A program made the position numbers and the translations under genes. A DNA stretch of 64,000 nt from Spongiivirga sp046524175 (GTDB lineage Bacteria > Bacteroidota > Bacteroidia > Flavobacteriales > Flavobacteriaceae), in the NCBI RefSeq assembly GCF_046524175.1, contig NZ_JBEFZF010000011.1:1-64000 (forward strand), read 5' to 3'. The notes under the pieces are model-generated. The model saw nothing but the letters and a program-made list of their open reading frames with translations. It did not search any database and was not told the DNA's origin. Positions 1-11,323 of the stretch are shown here, in pieces. The stretch's first letter is position 1. Every line of letters starts with the position of its first letter.

Positions 1-388
1 ACTTATAGGATAGTCCTAAAGAAAGGTAGTGTTCATCTTTATCAGAAAAGGTAAGATGATGTGCAAATGATGCCTGACCACCTCGTTGATTGGTGAATCC
101 GTTTTTGTCATTAAACAAGATGGCACCCACTCCTGATCGATCAGAGATACGTCCATCGAAAGATAGGGATTGGGTATCGGGGGAGTTTTTTACCCCTACC
201 CATTGGCTTACTCCATTAAGGCGTACCTGAAAACAATCACCAATACCAGCAAAGGCTGCTGAAATCAGATAGGGATTATCTGCCAAGTACTGATTGTTCA
301 ATGGTAAATTGAATTCTTGGGCAAGTAGCGGCTTTGTCGAAAAGCCGATTAGCATGAGGGTTAATACGTAGGTTAATTTCTTCATCAT
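1..388 (-). CDS. sprF: PorP/SprF family T9SS membrane protein (partial, 3' end beyond window)
   Basis: The first 129 or so residues of a gene that continues past the left edge. The protein opens with a signal peptide (hydrophobic run after MKKLTYV, ending near LLAQE). It then shows the PorP/SprF pattern: an NPYLISAAFAG-like start of the mature chain, followed by NDKNGFTNQRGGQASFAHHL. This family forms outer-membrane beta-barrel-like proteins that work with one large type IX secretion adhesin each. Two ATG codons lie back to back (388 and 385), 3 nt after the stop of the giant adhesin gene, so the two are surely one transcript. An adhesin followed directly by a PorP/SprF gene is the sprB-sprF arrangement of Flavobacterium johnsoniae. 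Many paralogues exist in such genomes, so the exact symbol is tentative. Confidence 0.88.
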   Translation of the reverse strand, partial: MMKKLTYVLTLMLIGFSTKPLLAQEFNLPLNNQYLADNPYLISAAFAGIGDCFQVRLNGVSQWVGVKNSPDTQSLSFDGRISDRSGVGAILFNDKNGFTNQRGGQASFAHHLTFSDKDEHYLSLGLSYK

Positions 389-391
389 CTG

Positions 392-3300
392 CTATCTATA
401 TAAAGTAAAATGGCCTTTTATATCGGGGCGTAGACCATCATTTAATGTTATGACATACCAATAATCACCTGAAGGCAATTCTGTATTTTCATACATACCG
501 GTCCAACCGGGGTTAAAATCACCTCTAAATCGCTTCATTAATCTTCCGTATCGATCAAATACTTTGATCTGTGCATTCGGGAAAAACTCTAATCCAGTTG
601 GCATCCAATAATCGTTACGTCCATCTCCATTGGGGGTGAAGAAGTTAGGAACGATCACACCAATATACTCAAATTCTATTGTTGTTTGTGCAACACAACC
701 AATGGCATCTCTAACCGTAACTGTATACTCACCAGTAGCGGTTACGTTAAACACGTTGTTAGTATCAAAAGTTATGCCGTCTATACTGTATTCAAAAGGA
801 GCGGTTCCGTCAATACCTTGCGCTACAAATTCGTCAATACCACTTTGCTCCACTCGAATACTAAGATCAGGGAATACTTCCAGCGTTACTTCAAAAGTTT
901 CATCATCTCCATAAACACATCCTGATGCATGCATGACTTGTAGATCGTAGGTATTGCCAGAAGGTAAATTGGTAAACAAATTACTTAGCTGGAAATTCAC
1001 ACCACCATCTACAGAATACATTACGTCATTAGCATATTGAGAGTCAACATCGATCGTAAGATCGTAGGTCTGATCACAATTATAAGTAGTAATTACAGTA
1101 CTCGTGGTTAGATCTACTGGAGCATCTAGAGTGACTGTATTACTTGCCCCTCGACACATATTGGCATCTTCGATATAAATTGTGAACGATTGCCCACCAT
1201 CTTGCATATCGATTGTTGCTGTGTTTCCAGTAATTAGATTGTAGGTGCCATTTTCGTCATTAACACTAATGCTATATGGAGCAGTTCCACCAGATATGGT
1301 AACTGTCACCGAAGCGTTATCATCTTCAACACATATTTCTTGATTATCGATAACCAAATTAGCATCAATTGGTAGTGGCTCAGTAATGGTAAAAGGTCTT
1401 TCTACAAAACATCCTCTAGCATCTGTTGCAATAATAGTATATGGTCCGGGAGTAAGATCTTCAAATAACGGATTATTAACGGTACGTAAAGGGTCAGACG
1501 AAATGATATAAGTATATGGAGGAGTACCACCGCTTACGAATATCTCTGCAGAACCATCACCATCACCATTACATTCAATATCATTAACATCTAAATTATC
1601 AACAACAATTGGAGTAGCGGGTTCTGTAATTATAATTGGCCCAAGTACATCTTCACAATCTGAACTAGTCCCTCGAATATAATAGGTTGTACCAGCAGGT
1701 AAACCATTAAAAACACCTTGCGAGAATGGACCTTGAATTGCGGTTGCCCCAACGGATGTAGGATCAACATTAAACAATTCGAACATGTTATTTCCAAGAC
1801 CGCCAGTTGCTTCTACGCTAATAACACCTGTTGATTCACCTACACAATTAATAAATAGCGTGCTTTCATCATTATTTAAGGTTACATCAAGAGGTGTAGG
1901 AGCTTGAATAGTAACTTCGGTCGATGCATTTGAAACACATCCGCTTGCATCTTCAATATAATATTGATAGGTTCCGGCTGCCACATTAATATCAACCTGA
2001 TTTCCGGTCATTGCGGTAAAAGGACCTGTAGCACTAGTGCTATATCCATATGGCGCGGATCCACCAAAGGCTGAAAGTCGTATTTGCCCAGGAGCTAAAC
2101 ATGTAACCTGATCAAATGTTATCAACGTTGAAGTTACTTCAACCGGATTTACAACTGGAATTACAGCCGTGGTAATATCACAACCAAAACCATCGGTCAC
2201 CGTAACGGTATAATTACCAGCGATCAAATCATCAAAAACTGGACTTACTTGTGCTGCCTGACTTATTCCTGTGTCAACATTATTTAAAATGTAGTTGAAT
2301 GGCGTCCCAATTCCACCACTAGCGGTTGCAGTAATTTGAGCGTTTGTATCATTAAAGCATACAAGCGGGCTAGTTACAGTACCTGATGCTGTTATGATAT
2401 TAGCCACAGGAATGTTCACGACATTACTGGGTGGTTCACTACAACCATTTGCATCACGAACTCGCACTACATAATCGCCCGCTGGTAAGTTTGAGAATAT
2501 AAGGTTATTTCCATTTGAAGTAAAATCATATCCTAGCACCGCTACATTCGGAGTCGCAGGGTCTTCAAGTTGAAGCTCATACATTCCCCAACCACCTCTT
2601 GGTGTTGCTGTAATTTGTCCGTCATTTCCAGGAACACAGCTAGGGTCATTGGTTCTGCTAGCAGTTACTGATAATGGAGCAGGAGGCGGAGCAATACTTA
2701 CTAAACCTGAGCTTACCGGATTACAATTTGGAAAGCCCGTTTGTGCTATTTCTACACGGTAAGAACCTGCTGGTAAATCTAAAATATCTAAAGTTCCTGG
2801 AGCAACTCCTGAACCAGTAGCGGAAGGACCTGTAATTGGAGTTCCAGAAATATTATCGACAACCGTATAATTATAATTACCGGTATATCCTTGTACGTCA
2901 ATTTGAATATCACCATCTGTAAACCCATCACAACTTACATTGTTAAGATTAATTGCGGTAACAGTGCCCTCATCAAATGGGTTGACGGTGTATGAAACAG
3001 TATCATTACAACCAGTTGTATTATCTGTTATTAAATAGGTGTATAATCCTGGATTATTTAATTGAATATTTCCTGGTGTCCCTATTACACTTCCTGAAGG
3101 TTGCTCAGTAACAGTATAGTTTCCACTACCATCAGCAATGGTAATTACAATATCTTCCGTTGTCGTACAACTTAATTGACTTGCGGTTGGATTTGCAACT
3201 GTTGCACTTACTTTTTGAATTGGAGGTATTTCGACAGTACCATCAGCATCTCCATCATCTATAACCAATTCGCAACCATTTACATCCCTAACGAGAACAA

Positions 3301-6300
3301 CAATTTCTTGAGCAGTAGCGATAAAAGGAATATCAAAAGTGTTAGAACTGCTAAAACTTCCACCATTGAAACTATATAAATAGGTGTTTCCGGGAGTGAA
3401 TGGTGTACCACCGCCTGCACCTGTTACAGTAACAGTTGACAAATCTGGATCATTATTAGCTGTACAAGCAAAAGTAGAAACAGTAACACCAGCTGTAAGT
3501 GGGTTTGTTTCGGTAATTTGAACATTATCATATGCTTCACAACCTCGCCCTGAAATTATTCGAACACGGTAAAAACCAGCTGGCAATCCTGAAAAGTTAG
3601 GACTATTCTGAGGACCGGTTCTTAGGGTCTGTAGTGCTGGATTATAGGTGGCTTCTGAATCATATAATTCATATTGATACCCTGGGTTTAGTCTTGCAGG
3701 TGGAGAGAAATTAAGTCTTGCTGAAATACTTCCTGTAGATTGACCATTACACAATACGTTAGTAACATCAGATGGATTTAATACTGGAATTTCCGGAGAT
3801 TCTAAAGTAATCGGAATAGGTTGTACACAAGCTGTTGGTGCAGCATCAATTACGCGAACCGTATAATTTCCTGGCGATACATTGGAAATAGTATTAGCAA
3901 TATTATCGATGGTAATTCCCAGTGTGATTTGTGTTGTATTGGCAGCATCCCATAATTCATAGGTTTGAGTCCCAGATCCACCATTTGGTATCATAGTAAT
4001 TATACCATCGGCAATAATTGGGGTATTACCTGGGTTTGTACATGAAGGTTGGTTTGTTACAGTAGCACTGTATGCTAAAGGACTTGTAATATTCACGGGA
4101 ATATTTCCGGTTTCGCAACCATTGGCATCTCGAAGATTTACCGTATACGCTCCAGAAGTTAAATCAGTAATATTGAATGGGAATGTTGCTTGATTTTGAA
4201 AAGCACCACCATTTAAACTAACCTGATAGGGTGCTACTCCAGCAGTAGTTAATGCTACATTAATAGCGAAACTGCCTTCAACGGCACAAGCATTTACAAT
4301 CGTTGGGTTAATTACTGGCGCAGGGTCTGTCGGTACATTTACTAATGCAGCTGCCTGTTGAATACAATTAGAAGCATCTTTTACCCAAACGACATAATTA
4401 CCACCAACTAGATTGTTCCAAATAGTTTGATTATTCCATCTTACATCGCCTACGGTAGGAGGTGTTATTGGAGCTGGTGAAGGGTCTGCTTCAACAATAT
4501 ATTCATAAGGCCCTATTCCAAATTGGCCTCGTACTGTGATTTGGCCTTGTTCAGTAGCAGAACACGTATCGTCATTTGAAGTGACATTTCCGGAAACTTC
4601 CAAAAGTGCTGCTGGACCTGTTATTGTGAAATCATCGGAAGCTCTTAAACAACCAAGCCCACCGGTTTCAGTGAATAGAATATAGTATTCTCCTGGTGCT
4701 ATACCATTTATGTTTAAACCATTTGAGGGAGCTGCTGTTGGTTCATTGATAACTGGGCCAACTGGGGTATTGTCAAATGAATTAAACAACTGATAGTCAA
4801 TTTGACCTCCCGGATACCCAGTAACATTAAAAGTTACTGAACCGCTATTACTTCCTAAACAGGTTTCATTGGTTGTTCCAGAAATATTGGATGTAACTGT
4901 TGCACTTGTTGAAACAGGAACTGTCGCATCTTCAAAATATTCACATCCAGTTGAAGTATCATGAACCACAAAGGTGTATGTTACTCCAGGATTTAGGCCT
5001 GTAAATGTATGTTCATATGGAGGGTTAATAGGGTCTTGTAAAAACCAATTTGGATCGGTAGTAGCGAATGGGGGTGCTGGATAAATTGCAAAATAAAAGG
5101 GTCCCGTACTCAATATTGTGGATGCATCTGCTTCAACTGTCATCACTCCTGAACCAGGAGTACAGCCTGGTGCTCCCGCCGTAAAATTTAATATATCTGG
5201 ACCTTGACCTACCGTAATAGTTTCATTAAGTTCACAGCCAAAGGCGTCAACAATTTGTATATTGAAATTTCCAAAACTAGGAGTAGCTACATACAAATTG
5301 CCACTTACATTCGTATCATGAGTGTCACTGAAACCATTGACAGGATTAGTAATGGTATATATGTATGGAGCAGTACCGCCTGAGGCTGCTATTCTTATTT
5401 CTCCATCAGGAAAACCACCGATACAATCTATATTTTGAAAAGAACTATTTGATACAATAGCAGGATTTGTTCCTACTGTTTGCGTTGCTGAGGTAACTAT
5501 ACATTGTTTTGCATCCCTAACTCTTATTACATAATTTATTGCTGCCGGTAGTCCGCTAAAGGTAGTACTTGTTTGAAAAGGTCTTATGACCGTTGGGGTT
5601 GGACTGGCATCATCTTCAAGCTGATACTCAAAAGGCCCGTTTCCAGTAATGGTATTAACTTCGATTATTCCGGTATTTTCTCCATTACATTCAACATTAG
5701 TAATCGTTGCGACTGTAGCGTTAAATACGGGTGCAGTATTTGGCGTTACTGTAATAGTGTTACTTTGAACAATGCAGCTTTCAGCATCCGTAACATCAAT
5801 TCTATATTCTCCTGCAGCGGCAATACTAGCGATTATTGTTGTTCCTGCTGAGGTTGCATCGTTTGTTACAACTGTCGGGGTTCCTGAGGGATCTCTAATC
5901 ACATCATATAGATAGTTACCGCCACCATCAGGATATCCTCCGGTTATAGTAACAGTTATTAGCGCATCAGGGCTGGCAGTACAATCCAGATCTTTAGTCA
6001 ATACAGCTGTTGCTGTAAGTTGAGGTTCTATAGTAAATGAAACACTATTTTCACAGCCTAAATCGTCTTGTACGAAAAACGTATATGACCCAGGAGCAAG
6101 GTTACTAAATGTATTACTTGTTGCAGTGGTTCCGGTGGTAAACGGATCTGTACCTTCTCTAAATGTGAAGGTGGCGCCGATTCTGGTTGAAGCAGCATTT
6201 ACAGTTATTGATGCCTGATTTGTTCCGTCATAACAAAGGTCAGAAACAGGATCGATTGTAATTGTTGGAATCACTGCAGGGTCTAAATCAAAAGTTCTTA

Positions 6301-9300
6301 GTATGACACAACTATTGGCATCTGTAACTGTTATACGATACGTACCATCCTGATCTAAGTCATTAAAAACATTACTTGATTGTGGCCCCACAACAGTGGT
6401 AAGGTCAGGATACTTTAAGGTGTATTGATATGCGCCCCAACCACCTTGTACATTAATCGTAGCGGTACCGCCATTATTAGGAGTAAAACAAGTGATGGGG
6501 GTTGTTACAACCGGATTGGTTGAATCAAATTCTAAAACTGCTGGAGGGCTATCAATTGTCACATTAGCAGAAACAGTACAACCGGTTGTATCATCACTAA
6601 CATCAATTGTATAGGTTCCTGCTGCTAACGGTCCAATGTTAATTGCAGCGTTTGTTGTAATATCGTTTCCGGGAGTTACAGCGGTTGGACCTCCCGTTAT
6701 AGTATAGTCGTATTGAGTTGAATTAGAAACAGTAAAGTTGAATGCACCATCCGTGCTTCCTAGACAAGTCACATCGTTTGTCTTTGTTGTTGTAAGACTT
6801 ATTTGTGGTGTATTTGTAATAGTAACATTCTCATCGTAAAAACAACTGTTTGCATCCGTAGTTCGTATTGTATAGGTACCCGACGGCAAATCGATAAATA
6901 CATTGTCTCCACCAGTTAAAGCAGTACCTACTCCAGCAGGTCCGGCGATAATTTCATAATTAAAATGATCAGGTATTGGCGGTGCTGTGGTTGTTGGCGT
7001 GTCAACGAAAGCAGAACCTCCTGTTACACTTGTTATAGTGATATCATAGGCGATGGTATTCACTGAATTACATTGAGCTGCTGAGATGGTATAGTCGATA
7101 TCGGTGGGTTCCGTTTTTGGGTTAATGGTCACAGCATTCAATACAACACTACAGTTATTAGCATCTCGAATGGTAATATTGCTGTAAGTACTGGCGCCAA
7201 GATTTTCAAAAATTGGGTTACTACCGAAGGTAACACCATCAATGCTATACTGTAAGGGGGCGGTACCTCCCATGGCAGCTTGTATTTCAATAATAGCGTC
7301 ATTAGTTCCAGTATCACAATCTAACTGCTGTGTGACCGAGGCCAAACCAGTAATAGCGCTTGTTGGCTGATTTATAGTTTGTGTAAATGTTTGAGGGCAT
7401 TGGGCGGTACCATTTGATGCCCTTACAATTATAGTATATGTTCCTGAGGTTAATCCCGAAAAAACATTGCTAGCCTGGTAGGTCGCACCGTTATCTATAC
7501 TATAGTCCAAAGAATAACCATTATTAGTAGTAATATCTACCTGTATTGCACCGGTATTTTGACCAAAACATTCTACATCAGTATTAGTGAAGCTTACTGT
7601 TGGTAGTGCAAGTTGTTGCACATTTACAACATTACTATCTACAGTACAACCGTTATCATCTTCTACTGTTATGGTATAGTTCCCCGCAGTGGTAATTGGA
7701 AATGTATTGCCAATTTGTTGGGTGGTTCCACCATCGATACTGTAGCTATATGGGGGGATCCCTCCGGTTGGAGTAACTGTTATTTCCCCGTCTTGGCACG
7801 TAATATTTTGAGTGACCGAGGCACTAGCCGAAAAATTAGGATAATCAGCTATTGTAATCGGGGTTGGGTTGGTATAACTACAACCATCATTATTTGTTAT
7901 CTCAACATCGTAGTCACCTGGTGCAAGATTCGCAAAGGTATGATCATTGTCGGCAGTAGGACCAAAAGTGGCTACGGTGCTACCGCTTTGTGATAATGTA
8001 TATATATAGGTAGGACTTACTCCATTTACTTGAAAACGAATATTGCCATTGATAGTGCATACCTCATCTGTTACAAAGGTATCGACAGCAATATCTTCTT
8101 CGGCAATGATAATATCTTCCAACAGAAATTCACAACCAAAAATGGGAGCAGTTATTTGACGAATCAAGACATCATAGGTTCCTGCAGTAGCTATTGAGAA
8201 CGAATTGCCAGTTTGCCAGTTAGTTCCATTATCAATACTAAACTCGTAGTTGCTTCCAACACCGTTTACGGTAATACTCCCTGGATTTCCACAAATGATA
8301 TTTTCTGCTACCGGGTTAGGATCTAGAGGATTCTTAAAAACATCAAAGTAGAAAAATCTAAAACATCCATTAGGATAGGTAACCAATATTCTATATTGAC
8401 CTGCATCGCTAACAGTAAAGTTTGCTGATGATGCAAGGGTATTCCATGTACAAGCTGCATCTAGTGTGGCACAGCCTTGACTCGTATTTACAGTACAACT
8501 GGTTTCATCAAGCTGTTGCCATTGAATACTCTGAATATTCACAAAATTTGTTTCTAATAATCTGGTTGCTGAAGCACCGCATAGGTACACTTCATATTTT
8601 TGAGAACCATCATTAGCACATGTTTTTACATCAATATCAGTATCTCCGACAGAAGCTTGTAAAGGGTGCGGATCACTACCAAAGGGTATTACATTAATAA
8701 CTTCCGTATTATTCGGACAGGTATTTGGGGGTGTATTTGTTTTGCTAACGGTGTAGGTTCCCGGGGAAGTTACTGTAACTGATTGTGAATTACCAATAAC
8801 CGTATTTGAAGCATCCCTCCATTCGTAGTTGGTAAAACCATTTCCGGCAGAAATGGTCAAGCTATTATTACAAATAATTTCATCTCTTACAAATGTGCAG
8901 GATGTAAGATCAACATTCACAGTAACTGGACCAGGAGTATCTGCATTGTAATCGGCTAATGTTGGATAGCTATCAACGTTAAAATTAGCTCCGGTACTAT
9001 TTACGCGATCATAACTAATGTTTGCTTGATTCTCTAAAATTCCCGCACAGGCATCTCTAAAATCATCACATTGGTTAGAAACTTCAACCAATAAATCAAT
9101 GTTTAATAGTGGATCGCCCACTTCCATTGTATTATCATTTATAGGAATGGTAACAGTACGAGTACCTGAATCGTAGGTTGTACCTGCTAATGAAGAAGAA
9201 ACAAAATCAAGTCCTACCGGAAGAACATCGGTTACTTCAATATTAGTGGCATCATCATTACCGATATTTTGTAATTGAATACGGTAGTTAAATTGGTCAC

Positions 9301-11299
9301 CAAGATTTACTGTTCCATTAGCAATATTTGCTGAGCTAGCAGCATTTTGAGCTGTTTTTATAAAACGTATTTCCGGTTCAAAAGTATCAATCAAAAATAC
9401 CGTTGGGTCATCAGGATCTCCGTCAGTATCAGGATCAACATCAGCATTATCATCCGGATCATCGGATGCATCGCTTAAAGCTTCACCAGCAGGTCCGGTT
9501 GCATTTACGATTGCTGTGTTGGTGACGTTGCCATTAGCTAAGTCGGTGGCGGTAATAGTATATGTCGCGGTAAAAGTCGCATTATCAACACTTCTTCCAT
9601 TTAAAGAAGCTAAAGGCCCACCCATAATAGTCACTATAGGATCGGTAATTGATATTCCTGTAATTTCAATATCACCGGTATTATCTACGGTAAATAGATA
9701 AGTAATGGTTTCGCCAACTTGTACGCGGCCATCTCCATTTTCGTCATTAAATACATCGCGTTTTAATAATTCAAAATCGACAATGTATTCTCTCCAATCT
9801 CGATCACCTCCCGGTGTGTCAACATCTGGAAAATCAGTAGGGAGGGTACCATTGTTAGTAGCATTGTTGTTAGATACACCAGTACCAGGAGTTACCACAG
9901 CATTTAAATCTACAGTATCGAAAGCGTCATCAAGGCCGTCATTGTCACTATCATTTCCTGTTAAAACAGTATCTGATATGCCATCGTTGTTGGTATCATA
10001 GGCCTCAATATTATCACTTTCTATATCACCATCGCTGTTAATATCTCTATAATCTGGTACTATTGCACCTCCCGAATTTACAGGGGTGATTACCGTTCCT
10101 CCTTGTGTAGCGTCGTAAGCATCATCAATACCATCTCCATCTGCATCATTACCTGAAGGTGGAATATAACCGGTAGTAGATTGTGCCTCTACGTTATCTA
10201 CAATTCCGTCATTATCAGCATCGATATCATATAAATCTGCTCTTCCATCTAGATCGGTATCAAGAGTTGGGAGCGGAGTTCCACTAGTAACTTCACCAGC
10301 ACCTGAGCCACTGTCAACATTATCAAAAGCATCTGCTAATCCATCACCATCGGCATCAACCATGCTTGTCGGGTCACCGGGAATAGGATAATCTACACGT
10401 CCATCGCCATCTGCATCGACCCCTCCGGCCTCAATAATATCCATAATACCATCATTATCGGCATCAAGATCTAAGCTGTTTGGAATTCCGTCTTGATCAT
10501 CGTCATTACATTCAGGGGTACTGGTTACTGAAATCTGTACATTATCAATTAAGTTTCCAACAGAAAGAGAACCAGTGGCGGTACTTACAGCTTCAAACAT
10601 GAAAAAAGTAGAAGTTTGACCAGCAGGAACTGTGTATGTTCCGCTATATGAAGACCAACTGCCTCGAGGACTCGTCATTACAATCTGCGTCGTAGCCGTT
10701 GCAAGGGAAGCACCAATACGTACTCGAGCAACATCAGTTCCGGCACGGCCTCTATGGTCAACTGACCAATTTAATACCGTACCAGGAGTTAAGCATAATT
10801 CTTGATATAGTGCTCCTGGGCGATTGGCATTTAATTCTGCCAGATGAGTCCCATCAGATGCAGGAACTCCTAAGAACCCATTGACCCATATTTCAATACG
10901 CCCATCGGATGCAGTGGTTAACCAACCGGGAATTTGAGACTCTTGATAGGGTCTCCATCGCGTTGCGAGAGGTGGGTTTTGAATATCAAAACTTTCATTG
11001 ATAATTGGTTGAGAACAAAGAAAGGTTCCGCACTCTTCTGTATCAGGAATACCATCATTGTCATCGTCAATGTCGACACCATCGTCTATTCCATCACCAT
11101 CAGAATCCATAAACAGTGCAAAAACAGCTATTTCGTCTTCATCCAGATTAGAAGAACTACTGATTTTTTTGTAAGAAAAACCTTGGGAAATAAAAATAAT
11201 GCATACCAAAGCGGACGCATTCCTAATTAATTTTGATGGTAATATAGCAAGCCCAGATCGCCATAAAACACCAAAAAATGATAAGGGGCTAATTTTCAT
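392..11299 (-). CDS. sprB: Giant SprB-like T9SS-secreted adhesin
   Basis: A 3635-residue cell-surface protein. An N-terminal signal segment (hydrophobic part about residues 27-42) follows an unusually long leader. Next come a thrombospondin type 3 calcium-binding stretch (DSDGDGIDDG, DDDNDGIPD; residues 64-86), a jelly-roll-like domain (about 90-265), a second long TSP3 array (about 265-500), and two DUF11-like domains (about 505-800). From about residue 1000 to 3540 I count 28-29 SprB repeats of about 87 residues, each opening with a conserved Cys and closing with a motif like TVTVRDANGC. The last 85 residues are the gliding-motility C-terminal (CHU_C, T9SS type B) sorting domain: NFFTPNGDGRNDYW, then FDRYGR and GHFTLYR at the end. 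Family knowledge: SprB is the mobile adhesin of gliding flavobacteria. The downstream PorP/SprF gene supports this. Whether it moves cells or only binds surfaces cannot be read from sequence. Confidence 0.93.
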   Translation of the reverse strand: MKISPLSFFGVLWRSGLAILPSKLIRNASALVCIIFISQGFSYKKISSSSNLDEDEIAVFALFMDSDGDGIDDGVDIDDDNDGIPDTEECGTFLCSQPIINESFDIQNPPLATRWRPYQESQIPGWLTTASDGRIEIWVNGFLGVPASDGTHLAELNANRPGALYQELCLTPGTVLNWSVDHRGRAGTDVARVRIGASLATATTQIVMTSPRGSWSSYSGTYTVPAGQTSTFFMFEAVSTATGSLSVGNLIDNVQISVTSTPECNDDDQDGIPNSLDLDADNDGIMDIIEAGGVDADGDGRVDYPIPGDPTSMVDADGDGLADAFDNVDSGSGAGEVTSGTPLPTLDTDLDGRADLYDIDADNDGIVDNVEAQSTTGYIPPSGNDADGDGIDDAYDATQGGTVITPVNSGGAIVPDYRDINSDGDIESDNIEAYDTNNDGISDTVLTGNDSDNDGLDDAFDTVDLNAVVTPGTGVSNNNATNNGTLPTDFPDVDTPGGDRDWREYIVDFELLKRDVFNDENGDGRVQVGETITYLFTVDNTGDIEITGISITDPIVTIMGGPLASLNGRSVDNATFTATYTITATDLANGNVTNTAIVNATGPAGEALSDASDDPDDNADVDPDTDGDPDDPTVFLIDTFEPEIRFIKTAQNAASSANIANGTVNLGDQFNYRIQLQNIGNDDATNIEVTDVLPVGLDFVSSSLAGTTYDSGTRTVTIPINDNTMEVGDPLLNIDLLVEVSNQCDDFRDACAGILENQANISYDRVNSTGANFNVDSYPTLADYNADTPGPVTVNVDLTSCTFVRDEIICNNSLTISAGNGFTNYEWRDASNTVIGNSQSVTVTSPGTYTVSKTNTPPNTCPNNTEVINVIPFGSDPHPLQASVGDTDIDVKTCANDGSQKYEVYLCGASATRLLETNFVNIQSIQWQQLDETSCTVNTSQGCATLDAACTWNTLASSANFTVSDAGQYRILVTYPNGCFRFFYFDVFKNPLDPNPVAENIICGNPGSITVNGVGSNYEFSIDNGTNWQTGNSFSIATAGTYDVLIRQITAPIFGCEFLLEDIIIAEEDIAVDTFVTDEVCTINGNIRFQVNGVSPTYIYTLSQSGSTVATFGPTADNDHTFANLAPGDYDVEITNNDGCSYTNPTPITIADYPNFSASASVTQNITCQDGEITVTPTGGIPPYSYSIDGGTTQQIGNTFPITTAGNYTITVEDDNGCTVDSNVVNVQQLALPTVSFTNTDVECFGQNTGAIQVDITTNNGYSLDYSIDNGATYQASNVFSGLTSGTYTIIVRASNGTAQCPQTFTQTINQPTSAITGLASVTQQLDCDTGTNDAIIEIQAAMGGTAPLQYSIDGVTFGSNPIFENLGASTYSNITIRDANNCSVVLNAVTINPKTEPTDIDYTISAAQCNSVNTIAYDITITSVTGGSAFVDTPTTTAPPIPDHFNYEIIAGPAGVGTALTGGDNVFIDLPSGTYTIRTTDANSCFYDENVTITNTPQISLTTTKTNDVTCLGSTDGAFNFTVSNSTQYDYTITGGPTAVTPGNDITTNAAINIGPLAAGTYTIDVSDDTTGCTVSANVTIDSPPAVLEFDSTNPVVTTPITCFTPNNGGTATINVQGGWGAYQYTLKYPDLTTVVGPQSSNVFNDLDQDGTYRITVTDANSCVILRTFDLDPAVIPTITIDPVSDLCYDGTNQASITVNAASTRIGATFTFREGTDPFTTGTTATSNTFSNLAPGSYTFFVQDDLGCENSVSFTIEPQLTATAVLTKDLDCTASPDALITVTITGGYPDGGGNYLYDVIRDPSGTPTVVTNDATSAGTTIIASIAAAGEYRIDVTDAESCIVQSNTITVTPNTAPVFNATVATITNVECNGENTGIIEVNTITGNGPFEYQLEDDASPTPTVIRPFQTSTTFSGLPAAINYVIRVRDAKQCIVTSATQTVGTNPAIVSNSSFQNIDCIGGFPDGEIRIAASGGTAPYIYTITNPVNGFSDTHDTNVSGNLYVATPSFGNFNIQIVDAFGCELNETITVGQGPDILNFTAGAPGCTPGSGVMTVEADASTILSTGPFYFAIYPAPPFATTDPNWFLQDPINPPYEHTFTGLNPGVTYTFVVHDTSTGCEYFEDATVPVSTSATVTSNISGTTNETCLGSNSGSVTFNVTGYPGGQIDYQLFNSFDNTPVGPVINEPTAAPSNGLNINGIAPGEYYILFTETGGLGCLRASDDFTITGPAALLEVSGNVTSNDDTCSATEQGQITVRGQFGIGPYEYIVEADPSPAPITPPTVGDVRWNNQTIWNNLVGGNYVVWVKDASNCIQQAAALVNVPTDPAPVINPTIVNACAVEGSFAINVALTTAGVAPYQVSLNGGAFQNQATFPFNITDLTSGAYTVNLRDANGCETGNIPVNITSPLAYSATVTNQPSCTNPGNTPIIADGIITMIPNGGSGTQTYELWDAANTTQITLGITIDNIANTISNVSPGNYTVRVIDAAPTACVQPIPITLESPEIPVLNPSDVTNVLCNGQSTGSISARLNFSPPARLNPGYQYELYDSEATYNPALQTLRTGPQNSPNFSGLPAGFYRVRIISGRGCEAYDNVQITETNPLTAGVTVSTFACTANNDPDLSTVTVTGAGGGTPFTPGNTYLYSFNGGSFSSSNTFDIPFIATAQEIVVLVRDVNGCELVIDDGDADGTVEIPPIQKVSATVANPTASQLSCTTTEDIVITIADGSGNYTVTEQPSGSVIGTPGNIQLNNPGLYTYLITDNTTGCNDTVSYTVNPFDEGTVTAINLNNVSCDGFTDGDIQIDVQGYTGNYNYTVVDNISGTPITGPSATGSGVAPGTLDILDLPAGSYRVEIAQTGFPNCNPVSSGLVSIAPPPAPLSVTASRTNDPSCVPGNDGQITATPRGGWGMYELQLEDPATPNVAVLGYDFTSNGNNLIFSNLPAGDYVVRVRDANGCSEPPSNVVNIPVANIITASGTVTSPLVCFNDTNAQITATASGGIGTPFNYILNNVDTGISQAAQVSPVFDDLIAGNYTVTVTDGFGCDITTAVIPVVNPVEVTSTLITFDQVTCLAPGQIRLSAFGGSAPYGYSTSATGPFTAMTGNQVDINVAAGTYQYYIEDASGCVSNASTEVTIQAPTPLDVTLNNDESTLFINCVGESTGVISVEATGGLGNNMFELFNVDPTSVGATAIQGPFSQGVFNGLPAGTTYYIRGTSSDCEDVLGPIIITEPATPIVVDNLDVNDIECNGDGDGSAEIFVSGGTPPYTYIISSDPLRTVNNPLFEDLTPGPYTIIATDARGCFVERPFTITEPLPIDANLVIDNQEICVEDDNASVTVTISGGTAPYSISVNDENGTYNLITGNTATIDMQDGGQSFTIYIEDANMCRGASNTVTLDAPVDLTTSTVITTYNCDQTYDLTIDVDSQYANDVMYSVDGGVNFQLSNLFTNLPSGNTYDLQVMHASGCVYGDDETFEVTLEVFPDLSIRVEQSGIDEFVAQGIDGTAPFEYSIDGITFDTNNVFNVTATGEYTVTVRDAIGCVAQTTIEFEYIGVIVPNFFTPNGDGRNDYWMPTGLEFFPNAQIKVFDRYGRLMKRFRGDFNPGWTGMYENTELPSGDYWYVITLNDGLRPDIKGHFTLYR

Positions 11300-11323
11300 T
11301 TATTCGGGGACTTTTATAAGCAC

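Noticed and set aside
630..10884. Several plus-strand open frames of 60-126 codons opposite the giant adhesin gene
   Set aside because: They lie wholly inside the adhesin coding sequence on the other strand, have repeat-derived composition and match no family. They are shadows of the repeats.
392..11299. Possible CRISPR-like or DNA-level tandem repeats
   Set aside because: Similarity among units is at protein level only; there are no identical short repeats with unique spacers.
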